The notes beneath the pieces are model-generated. The model was not told where the DNA came from. It worked only from the letters and a program-made list of their open reading frames with translations, and ran no database searches. The position numbers and the translations under genes are program-made. This document shows positions 1 to 7,031 of a stretch of DNA of 30,131 nt, piece by piece. Origin of the DNA: a virus; the IMG/VR virus record IMGVR_UViG_3300000213_000004, positions 1 to 30,131 of that record; one strand, given 5' to 3'. Each line of letters begins with the position of its first letter. The stretch's first letter is position 1.

Positions 1-599
1 CAATTGCCAATATATTCTATATTTTTTTGTTTTTGACGAAGATGGAAGTGCCCAGAGAATACATGTTCTACTTTAGAGAAGTCATCTGTGCTAATCTCTC
101 CAGTGTCAGGCATTGTAATACTAGCGTTCATTTTAAAATGCGGTAGTTCGAAATGCCCAAATACATATTTGGCTTTTATCTTCTTTACTTTTGTATGATC
201 GTTTTTTACTAGCCACGGCACAATAGCTACATTATCCTCTTGGAACCACTTATTAATTACTTTAATGTTAGGTAAGTGTTTAGCCCATTCAGCACCATGT
301 ATGTCGCGCTTATCTTTGTAGTAAAGATCGTGATTCCCTGGCAAAAAATAAAAATTCTTAAAAGTTTTACTAAGTTTCTCTAGTGCCTTAAGGCTATAAC
401 TCAATGTAAGTAGGTTAATACTAGATCTATTATGATGCCAATCGCCTAAAAAAAAGCCTGTTTCGCATTTCTCTTTTTTAGCTATGTCGATAGCCCAATC
501 TACGAAATTATTGCAATCCTCGTTGTGTTGAGTGCTATTTGACTTTAGACCATAATGAATGTCAGTGAAGACGAGTGCTTTTTTAAATAAATTTGCCAT
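1..599 (-). CDS. 47: gp47-like recombination endonuclease subunit (SbcD/Mre11-type metallophosphoesterase), 3' end outside window
   Basis: The first 199 residues are present and the C-terminus runs off the left edge. The calcineurin-like phosphoesterase motifs occur in order: TDIHYG (D13, H15), GDWHH (about 52-56), PGNHD (87-91), GHFE (148-151) and SGHFH (182-186). These are the metal-binding residues of Mre11/SbcD/T4 gp47 nucleases. In T4, gp47 pairs with the gp46 ATPase to resect DNA ends for recombination-dependent replication. gp46 is not in the window and would be expected to the left. The start is the ATG at 597-599, giving MANLFKK, which puts the first metal motif at the usual distance from the N-terminus. 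It lies on the same strand as gp55 and only 14 bases after the end of the nuclease relic. Family assignment is firm; identity as gp47 rather than another phage phosphoesterase rests on the motif spacing and the gp55 neighbourhood. Confidence 0.85.
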   Translation of the reverse strand, partial: MANLFKKALVFTDIHYGLKSNSTQHNEDCNNFVDWAIDIAKKEKCETGFFLGDWHHNRSSINLLTLSYSLKALEKLSKTFKNFYFLPGNHDLYYKDKRDIHGAEWAKHLPNIKVINKWFQEDNVAIVPWLVKNDHTKVKKIKAKYVFGHFELPHFKMNASITMPDTGEISTDDFSKVEHVFSGHFHLRQKQKNIEYIGN

Positions 600-613
600 T
601 GGTGTATTATATA

Positions 614-1070
614 TTATTTTGCATTCAATGTATACACTAAATTCCCACAATCCCATATGCGATCGTATCCATTTATTCGCATATTATCCCATCCTGACAT
701 ATTGGGGTTAAATTTATCCAATAAATTCTCTAGTTTATGTTTTTGAAACTTATGCCTTGACCTTACTATTAATCCATTTTCGGCAGTGACTACATAGTTC
801 GGGGGGGACTACTCTGTTGTTGGACCAGCCCAATTTAGTTCCACCACCCACAAATCCTTCTAGGTGATTGTTCTTCATGAACTGCGTTGCATCCTTGGTT
901 GATACTTCTTTTAAGTTGCATTTCTTGGCATATATTCTATTAGCTCTTTGCAAACGAATTAAAATCATACTTTTCCAAATTAATTGGGATACTGGGTTAC
1001 TCCATTCAACATCGGATACATGCAATAATTGAATGCCTTTAGACTCGCAAGCTGTTGTCTTTGATATTTT
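614..1070 (-). pseudogene. Decayed homing-endonuclease-like gene (Hef-type C-terminal region), frameshifted
   Basis: Two overlapping reading frames on the minus strand together resemble one phage protein family. The first frame (1070 down to about 801) reads CESKGIQLLHVSDVEW, then IYAKKCNLKEVSTKDATQFM and NNHLEGFVGGG. The second frame (about 807 down to 614) reads PNYVVTAENG, then RSRHKFQKHKLENLLDKF, GYDRIWDCGNLVY and a stop. From memory these are landmarks of the C-terminal region of free-standing phage homing endonucleases of the Hef/VSR-like type. The frames meet at a run of seven G (801-807; C on the coding strand). Six instead of seven bases would join them into about 151 codons without a stop. 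There is no ATG start: the frame opens after a stop at 1071-1073, and a TTG at 1023-1025 is the only common start codon near its beginning. The N-terminal nuclease part is missing, and the segment between NHLEGF and PNYVV looks much shorter than in intact relatives. I read it as a relic between gp47 and gp55. A sequencing indel in the homopolymer could explain the frameshift but not the other losses. Confidence 0.72.
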
Positions 1071-1084
1071 TTACTGTTAAATAT

Positions 1085-1963
1085 TTACGGGATATTAAGT
1101 TGTTTGAATCTATTTTTTCTTGTTTTTTCAATTTCTGCCTCGTTTGCTAACTGTCTAGTCCAACTTGGGTCTAAACCGTGTTGCTCTAATATGTCATCTC
1201 TGATATTTTGCATCTTCTTTTCTGTTATTAATATCCTAGTAAAACAATTAGTTATCACAGCAGTATAATAAGCAAATGGATTCTGACTTTTCATCTCGTT
1301 GAATTGTAATCCAACTTGAACTAATTGCACTAGTGCTTGCCCTCTCATTTCATCGTTGTATGTATATCCTCGCCAATTGCTACGAGTACCATAACGTTCA
1401 CATAGCTTCATGAACATTTTAGCTAATTCAGCTGATATCTCACCGAGATCTTTATTAAATTCACCTGTATCGAAATCACCCTTCCAATGACTCTTACCGA
1501 CAATAAATGGTTGTTTTTTTCCATTGACTCGATAATGAAAGAAAGGTGGAAAATTACATTTAGTGGGTATCATTATTACATTAGGATCTTCTGATATTTC
1601 AACTTCTTCTTGTATGTTACTAAATTCATCTTTAAATACATCTTTAACCTTTTTTGGCTTTATTTTCTTTTTTGGTTTTTTTTGAATTCTAGGTACGTGT
1701 TCATCAGTCATAACTCTAAATACTACATCTGTATTAGTAATCGTTTTTAAATCTACGATTTCTCCAGTTTCTTTTGATAATCTAGTTGCTCTAGCTTCAC
1801 GAGCTTGTTTTAGTGTCCTAACGTTAATCTCACTTACATCCTCTATGATTAAGTCAAACATATAATCCTTCTCTCGATTAATATATGTACAATATGATGT
1901 CTTGCTTAGATGAATTTGTTTAAGTATGTCTTTGTTGTTTAAGTAATTAACTTTTCTTGTCAT
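1085..1963 (-). CDS. 55: gp55-like sigma factor for late transcription
   Basis: This is a 292-residue protein whose C-terminal half (about 185-275) matches T4-type gp55. It reads LCERYGTRSNWRGYTYNDEM, then NPFAYYTAVITNCFTRILI, then EKKMQNIRDDIL and GLDPSW. The segment around GYTY to FAYYT corresponds to sigma region 2, which binds core RNA polymerase and opens the short late promoters. T4 gp55 is about 185 residues, so this protein is longer. The extra N-terminal part has a very basic stretch near residue 98 (KKPKKKIKPKK) and a conserved-looking PPFFHYR block near 140-146. The ATG at 1961-1963 is preceded by a good Shine-Dalgarno (GGGGA, opposite 1970-1974), and a sigma70-type promoter lies upstream (1995-2023). 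The gene is read away from the late structural genes, as expected of a regulator made before them. Assignment is confident; the role of the N-terminal extension is unknown. Confidence 0.9.
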   Translation of the reverse strand: MTRKVNYLNNKDILKQIHLSKTSYCTYINREKDYMFDLIIEDVSEINVRTLKQAREARATRLSKETGEIVDLKTITNTDVVFRVMTDEHVPRIQKKPKKKIKPKKVKDVFKDEFSNIQEEVEISEDPNVIMIPTKCNFPPFFHYRVNGKKQPFIVGKSHWKGDFDTGEFNKDLGEISAELAKMFMKLCERYGTRSNWRGYTYNDEMRGQALVQLVQVGLQFNEMKSQNPFAYYTAVITNCFTRILITEKKMQNIRDDILEQHGLDPSWTRQLANEAEIEKTRKNRFKQLNIP

Positions 1964-1994
1964 TGGAAGTCCCCGTATTGATGCGTTTTATTGT

Positions 1995-2023
1995 ATTATA
2001 AAATAAATTTATGAGATAGACAA
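1995..2023 (-). promoter_or_regulatory. sigma70-type promoter for gp55
   Basis: On the minus strand, TTGTCT (opposite 2018-2023) is followed after exactly 17 bases by a perfect TATAAT (opposite 1995-2000). Transcription would start near 1988, leaving a leader of about 25 bases that contains the gp55 Shine-Dalgarno. The -35 matches four of six consensus bases. This suggests gp55 is read by unmodified host polymerase. Confidence 0.7.
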
Positions 2024-2042
2024 GTATTATTTGATTATATAC

Positions 2043-2059
2043 GCATATTGTCAATATGC
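2043..2059. repeat. Perfect 17-bp palindrome next to the late promoter
   Basis: GCATATTG (2043-2050), a central T, then CAATATGC (2052-2059) form a perfect inverted repeat with 8-base arms. Its last base is the first base of the CTAAATAAG motif of the structural operon, and it lies 20 bases upstream of the gp55 -35 box. As RNA the loop would be cramped, so a dimeric DNA-binding protein site is the more natural reading. No such protein is identified here. Confidence 0.45.
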
Positions 2060-2067
2060 TAAATAAG
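2059..2067 (+). promoter_or_regulatory. Late-promoter-like motif upstream of gp48
   Basis: CTAAATAAG resembles the T4 late promoter core (TATAAATA). The TAAATAA core begins 29 bases before the gp48 ATG, the same distance as for the two fibre-like genes. It is the natural start of the whole baseplate operon. The Shine-Dalgarno between it and the gene is weak (AAGG at 2073-2076, 12 bases from the ATG). Confidence 0.6.
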
Positions 2068-2088
2068 ATAATAAGGTAATCTATTGTA

Positions 2089-4257
2089 ATGGCATCACAA
2101 ACTCAAATATTATATCAACAATTAATAGACCAAGGTTATAGTCCAGATCGAGCCGCTGACACAGCGATATCGCAGACAGGCGGGGATATAGATGATTTTG
2201 AATTCGGAATGTACAACGAACTAGTAGATCTTAATGTTATAGAAGAACAAAGAGTTGCCGAGTTAAGAGCTCAAGGTGCTAGGTTCTCGCAAGAAATAAC
2301 CACAATAGAAGAACTAGATACACAAACAACAACTTCTGCAACAGGCGGCAATACTGTTACTTTTATTAGTGCCACAAGCGAACATAATAGTCAAAGTATA
2401 GAATTAAATAATGAAGCCGTTGACGCATCGGAATTAGCTATTGCTCGTAGAGATCAGATATTTAATGAAACACGAGCTAATGGTGGTAGTAAAGGAGATG
2501 CATTACGAGCATTAAGATCGGATAGTGAATATAAAAGCCTTCAATCAGACGCGGCAGTTGCGTTGCGAAAATCAGTTAACGCAAAGACTGTTGTACCTGC
2601 TCGAATTGAAGTCAGAGATGTAAGTGGAAATTTATTAGATAGTGGTGATAGTATCAATGATGTTGATACTAGCAATTCTACGCAAAATGTAGTAATTAAT
2701 ACAGAACCAACAACTACAGTGCCGCTCGATGCTCCTCTAAATGATCAAGATACTTTTACGGAAACAGTAGCAAATCCAGTTTCAACTTTTGGTTTTGACG
2801 AACCTACACTTAATCCGGATAATCCTAACAGGACAATAGGCGGTGGTGTAAATCCATTATTATCTCTAGAAGAACAAGAAGCAGAACTAACGATAATTAA
2901 TGCAGAAAACAGAGGCGGCCCTGTTATTACAGAACCTGCTCCAGTTGATGATTTAGTATTCGATGATGAGCTTGGTGAATTTGTGCCAAGAGAAGATTTA
3001 GCTGGTGTCCCTGGGTTTGATGAAAATCCAACTGGACCATTACCGGTAGATGATCCTTTAAACGTCCAAGATACTTCCACTGAAAACATTACGCCAAATA
3101 ATTTAGTATTCGATGAGGAGTTAGGCGAATATGTACCTGCTGAAGATTTAGCTGGTGTCCCTGGGTTTGATGAAAATCCAACTGGACCATTACCGGTAGA
3201 TGAAGAAGTAGTCCGGGATGGCTTTGGTTGTTTGCCAGGCGAGACATACGATGATGAAAGCTTAGTTTGTGTACCTAGCGGTCGAACTATTGAAGGCTTA
3301 CAAGAGGGTGGGTTAGACGACTTTGGGTGTAAAATTGGGCTTGAGTTTTATGATGACGAGAATGGCATTTGTGTACCAAATGGTAAAAATGCTTCCGATA
3401 TACAACAGCCACCACCTTCTAAGCCTGTTCCAAAGGATGTTCAGGAAGCTAGACGAAAGATTGATAAAGGTGATTGGCGTGTAAGATTAAGTCTAGCACC
3501 TAATTCAGAATACTTATATAACGATCCATTCGCTAGTGCAGGGATACTTGGCCCGTTAATTGCAACAGATGGTATTATCTTCCCTTACATGCCCAAAATC
3601 GATCAGACATATTATGCAACATATTCATCGCACGATTTAACACATAGTAATTACAGAGGGTATTTTTATCAGAATAGTTATCCAGCAGAGGTAATTATTA
3701 ATGCTAAGTTCACAGCACAGGATACAAAAGAAGCAAATTATATGTTAGCTGTAGTACACTTTTTGAGAAGTTGTACTAAAATGTTTTATGGGCAGGATTC
3801 GGGTAATCCACATCGCGGTGCTCCACCACCTTTATTATTTTTGCGAGGGTTGGGTGAATTCCAGTACAACGAACATCCTTGTGCTGTAACAATGTTTAAT
3901 TATAACTTACCGGATGATGTTGATTATATTAAAGCAGGGGATGCTCCTGCTACTAACTTTGATTTTTTAGGCGGTCTTAAAAATAGTGGACATAGGAGTT
4001 GGAGTAGTAAAATTTCTAGACTATTATCATCGGGACTATCCTCTGGAGCGCAAGATACATTTCAATCTAGTACGAGTTTAACTGAAAATAATCAGAAATT
4101 TAGTCCATTTTCTATAGCAGAAGGAGCAACATATGTTCCTACTACATTAGATATACAATTTACTCTATTACCAATACAGACACGTAAACAAGTTAGTCAA
4201 CAATACAGCAATAAGTACTATGGCTATGGAACACTCACACGCAAAGGATTCTGGTAA
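2089..4257 (+). CDS. 48: gp48-like baseplate tail-tube cap with a long repeat-bearing N-terminal extension
   Basis: The C-terminal part (about 460-722) matches the tail-tube cap of T4-like marine phages as I remember it. It reads DWRVRLSLAPNSEYLYND, then GIIFPYMP, HSNYRGYFYQ, FTAQDTKEANYMLAVVHFLR, TKMFYGQD and EFQYNEHP, and ends with LLPIQTRKQVSQQYS and GFW. gp48 sits at the centre of the baseplate and nucleates tail-tube polymerisation with gp54. The first roughly 450 residues are not part of that core. Residues about 7-35 (LIDQGYSPDRAADTAISQTG) look like a small three-helix, UBA-like segment. Then comes an acidic Asn/Thr/Asp-rich region, two copies of an acidic repeat (about 288-322 and 338-372), and two copies of a short Cys motif of the form FGC-x2-G-x2-YDDE-x3-CVP-x-G (second copy FY; about 376-398 and 410-432). 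The stop codon overlaps the gp53 start by one base (TAATG), which implies translational coupling. The core assignment is good; the extension has no function I can name. Confidence 0.82.
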   Translation: MASQTQILYQQLIDQGYSPDRAADTAISQTGGDIDDFEFGMYNELVDLNVIEEQRVAELRAQGARFSQEITTIEELDTQTTTSATGGNTVTFISATSEHNSQSIELNNEAVDASELAIARRDQIFNETRANGGSKGDALRALRSDSEYKSLQSDAAVALRKSVNAKTVVPARIEVRDVSGNLLDSGDSINDVDTSNSTQNVVINTEPTTTVPLDAPLNDQDTFTETVANPVSTFGFDEPTLNPDNPNRTIGGGVNPLLSLEEQEAELTIINAENRGGPVITEPAPVDDLVFDDELGEFVPREDLAGVPGFDENPTGPLPVDDPLNVQDTSTENITPNNLVFDEELGEYVPAEDLAGVPGFDENPTGPLPVDEEVVRDGFGCLPGETYDDESLVCVPSGRTIEGLQEGGLDDFGCKIGLEFYDDENGICVPNGKNASDIQQPPPSKPVPKDVQEARRKIDKGDWRVRLSLAPNSEYLYNDPFASAGILGPLIATDGIIFPYMPKIDQTYYATYSSHDLTHSNYRGYFYQNSYPAEVIINAKFTAQDTKEANYMLAVVHFLRSCTKMFYGQDSGNPHRGAPPPLLFLRGLGEFQYNEHPCAVTMFNYNLPDDVDYIKAGDAPATNFDFLGGLKNSGHRSWSSKISRLLSSGLSSGAQDTFQSSTSLTENNQKFSPFSIAEGATYVPTTLDIQFTLLPIQTRKQVSQQYSNKYYGYGTLTRKGFW
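2950..3203 (+). repeat. Two direct repeats inside gp48, period 150 bp
   Basis: Segments 2950-3053 and 3100-3203 are related, and 2992-3053 is identical to 3142-3203 over 62 bases. They encode LVFD, ELGE, then EDLAGVPGFDENPTGPLPVD. The spacer (PLNVQDTSTEN) echoes an earlier stretch near 2734-2775 (PLNDQDTFTET), so the whole 50-residue unit has probably been duplicated. The period keeps the reading frame. Confidence 0.9.
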
Positions 4258-4550
4258 TGTATAAATCAACTAGTGCTTATTTCGGAACTGCGATTACTGG
4301 TAATTATTTAGATATAATGGTTAATCGTGGTATACCTAAATTAGATGATGATAAGTTGTTTATAATCAACGAAACATACAGTTTAAGGCCCGATTTATTA
4401 GCATTTGATTTATACAGTGATGCTGATTTATGGTGGGTATTTGCACAACGAAACCCAAATACATTAATAAATCCATTATATGATTTTTTGGTAGGTACAG
4501 AGATATATCTACCAAAGCTATCGACATTAAAACAGACATTAGGGTTCTAA
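4257..4550 (+). CDS. 53: gp53-like baseplate wedge protein
   Basis: This 97-residue protein is recognised by its C-terminal LysM-like part. ADLWWVFAQRNPNTLINPLY (about 59-78) is followed by DFLVGTEIYLP. The WW-x-FAxRNPNTL pattern, then a Gly and an IYLP ending, is typical of gp53, which completes the wedge and helps wedges join around the hub. It is shorter than T4 gp53 (about 196 residues) but close to marine homologues. The start overlaps the gp48 stop by one base and the next gene follows its stop with no gap, so it is embedded in a coupled operon. Confidence 0.85.
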   Translation: MYKSTSAYFGTAITGNYLDIMVNRGIPKLDDDKLFIINETYSLRPDLLAFDLYSDADLWWVFAQRNPNTLINPLYDFLVGTEIYLPKLSTLKQTLGF

Positions 4551-7031
4551 ATGACCGAGATTAAAAATAAACCAGGTATATCTAGCGCAGGTAGAATAGT
4601 TCAATCCGTCAGAAATGCCAAAGCAGAAGGTGCAATAGAACAAGATCCAGCAACTTTGCCTGGCATAGCAGTAACACCAGAAGAATCAAAACTATTAAAT
4701 AATCAATCACAACAATCAATTATTAACTCTAGTGCTACTAGTGCTAATTCAGTGGCTTCGATAGGAGGCAATACTAACGCTATAAAGCCAACATTAGATA
4801 ACTCTCCAGGCAGAATATTAAAAGAAGGCGCCCCTGGTTCTACATCACCTGATATATTTAATAAAAAGGGCAAAAAGAATCAAGAAGAAGTAGATAGCAA
4901 AGATACTGTTTTTAAAGAAGGTGCAAGCCCTGTTGCTAGTGAGTTTATAAAGAATATAACTGCACGTCCTAACATATTCACACAGTTTGCTTCAATGACA
5001 TACTCGATAAGCATTTATTTAATGAATCCACAACAATATACATCTATGATATCTACGGGTAATAGATCTGTGCAAGGATTAACTCTAATAATGCAGAGTG
5101 CTGGGATAGATAATAATGATAGTATAGTTAATGGTAATTTCGGTGCTATCAGAAGCGAGTTTTTTCCTGTTGATTTTTATATAGATAAAGTCGAACTAAA
5201 AGGTTTAGTGTCAGGAACATCAGTGAATGCTCCGCATAATGTATTTGAGATGAGTTTTACAATTACGGAGCCTAACGATTTAAGTTTTTTAGAGAGACTG
5301 CATGGAGCTGTACAACAGTATAATATAAACGAGGGTATTAGCAAAGATAGAATTAACTATGCCGCCCAAAACTTTTTAATGGTAGTAAGATTCTATGGAT
5401 ATGATCAACATGGGAAAATAGTATCAGGTAGTGATTTAGGTGTAGTGCCTGGAAGTGATACTACTAGTATTACAGAGAAGTTTATTCCATTTCAGTTTTC
5501 AGGTATACAATTTGGAATTGCCAATCAATTTGTAGAATATCGTTGTAAGGCTGTAGCCCCACAGACACAAGCGATTAGTTCTGCTAGATCTACTATACCG
5601 TTTAATGTGGAACTCGAGGGACAGACGCTACACGCTCTGTTTAATGGGCCGGGAGATGCGGCTACGGTATTACAGTTAGATCATGGCATTAGACCAAGAA
5701 GTGATGATACTGGATTATCTTTTGCTTTTATTGAAAAACATGCATCTGGGTTAACCGATTCATTAAATGAACATTACAAACGGGAAGCAGAGAAGAAGAA
5801 TTACGAGATTCCAGATGAATATATAATCTTTTTTGAAAAAGATAGTAAAATAGATAGAGCTACTGTAGCAAAACCAGGAATAACAGAAAAAGAAAGGACT
5901 AGTATGTCCCCACAAGCTACTGCATCTGATAAGTTGCTAACTAGTAAAGGATCCGTTAATAAAGATAGACGGTTATATTCAGTAACAGCCGGTATGTCTA
6001 TACTTCAATTTATCGATTTAGTTATGAGGACAAGTAGTTATATTACTAGTCAACAGAATTTTGTCATTGATGAAGTTACAGGCGAAGCTAAGTTAAACGG
6101 AGCATCAAATAAAGTCCTCCAATGGTATAAAATTAGAACAGAAGTAACACCGATTGGGTATGACAATAAACGCAACGATTATGCATACCGGATGAAATAT
6201 ATTGTTTCTAGGTATCTAGTTAACAATGTTAGAACACCTTATTTTCCTATTGCAAAATATAGAGGAGTACACAAAAAGTACAACTACTGGTTCACAGGCG
6301 AGAATACAGAAGTACTAAACTTTACACAAGATTACAACTATTTGTATTTCCAATCGTTTGGTCCAGAACTAAAAGGATTACCGAAGTTACAAAATAATGC
6401 CAGAGAGATTGAAAAGCGTTATTATCAGGCTAGTAGTGCAGAGAGTAGTCAAGGTGGCAAAAATAAATCAAATGAACCTGCGGCTAATGCGGCTGAAATA
6501 TTATACAGCCCAGCTGACCAAGCACAAGCTAAGTTAGAAATTTTAGGTGATCCAGACTGGATTGCACAAAGTGAAATATTCTACGGTGCAGATAAAAGTT
6601 TAAAAGATGTGGGTTTAGGACCATTTATGACTGATGGCTCGGTTAATTATGATGCGTCAGAAGTGTTATTCTCTATAAATTACAATACAAACACAGATTA
6701 TAATTTATTCACTGGTATAGCTAATGTTGGTAAAGATAATTACGGGCAGAAGTTAGATAGTGGTATACCTGGAGATTCTAGGATTAGTTTAGTGTATAGG
6801 GCTAATACAATTACCACTAAGTTATCTAAAGGTAAGTTTACACAGGAATTAGAAGGGACATTAATGTTATTCCCGACAGAAGAGCAACGAGTTAAACAAA
6901 ATACGGAGTTAGCAGGTCCACCTGGGTTTCAAACTTCTAATGTTAAGATAGACCCATCTGCAGGTGATGCATTAACTGTGTTACGTGCTCGTGGACATAG
7001 TGGAAATCAACAAAATACGGATTTTAACTAA
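4551..7031 (+). CDS. Large baseplate hub-type structural protein (gp27 position)
   Basis: This is an 826-residue protein between gp53 and the gp5 spike, where a hub protein that carries the spike would be expected. The first roughly 135 residues are polar and low in complexity. A structured part follows: FTQFASMTYSISIYLMNPQQ (about 142-161), then FFPVDFYIDKVELKGLVSG and FEMSFTITEPNDLSFLERL. Near the end (about 760-785) YRANTITTKLSKGKFTQELE followed by GTLMLFP looks like the closing strand pattern of hub proteins of the gp27/gpD type. I cannot align it with T4 gp27 (391 residues) from sequence alone, so the hub call rests on position and that pattern. It starts immediately after the gp53 stop and its own stop overlaps the gp5 start (TAATG). 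Confidence 0.6.
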   Translation: MTEIKNKPGISSAGRIVQSVRNAKAEGAIEQDPATLPGIAVTPEESKLLNNQSQQSIINSSATSANSVASIGGNTNAIKPTLDNSPGRILKEGAPGSTSPDIFNKKGKKNQEEVDSKDTVFKEGASPVASEFIKNITARPNIFTQFASMTYSISIYLMNPQQYTSMISTGNRSVQGLTLIMQSAGIDNNDSIVNGNFGAIRSEFFPVDFYIDKVELKGLVSGTSVNAPHNVFEMSFTITEPNDLSFLERLHGAVQQYNINEGISKDRINYAAQNFLMVVRFYGYDQHGKIVSGSDLGVVPGSDTTSITEKFIPFQFSGIQFGIANQFVEYRCKAVAPQTQAISSARSTIPFNVELEGQTLHALFNGPGDAATVLQLDHGIRPRSDDTGLSFAFIEKHASGLTDSLNEHYKREAEKKNYEIPDEYIIFFEKDSKIDRATVAKPGITEKERTSMSPQATASDKLLTSKGSVNKDRRLYSVTAGMSILQFIDLVMRTSSYITSQQNFVIDEVTGEAKLNGASNKVLQWYKIRTEVTPIGYDNKRNDYAYRMKYIVSRYLVNNVRTPYFPIAKYRGVHKKYNYWFTGENTEVLNFTQDYNYLYFQSFGPELKGLPKLQNNAREIEKRYYQASSAESSQGGKNKSNEPAANAAEILYSPADQAQAKLEILGDPDWIAQSEIFYGADKSLKDVGLGPFMTDGSVNYDASEVLFSINYNTNTDYNLFTGIANVGKDNYGQKLDSGIPGDSRISLVYRANTITTKLSKGKFTQELEGTLMLFPTEEQRVKQNTELAGPPGFQTSNVKIDPSAGDALTVLRARGHSGNQQNTDFN

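Noticed and set aside
574-580. TAAATAA string on the plus strand near the gp47 start
   Set aside because: It lies inside the gp47 coding region in antisense direction with no gene downstream on the plus strand, so it is most likely a chance occurrence.
2034-2054. TTGACA and TATAAT on the minus strand as a second gp55 promoter
   Set aside because: The two boxes are separated by only 9 bases. The TTGACA is part of the palindrome. The 17-base-spaced pair at 1995-2023 is far better.
2745-3089. Open frames on the minus strand inside gp48 and many other structural genes
   Set aside because: They lie opposite strongly recognisable coding regions, have low-complexity Ser/Leu/Val-rich translations and no ribosome binding sites. 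They look like shadows of the codon bias.
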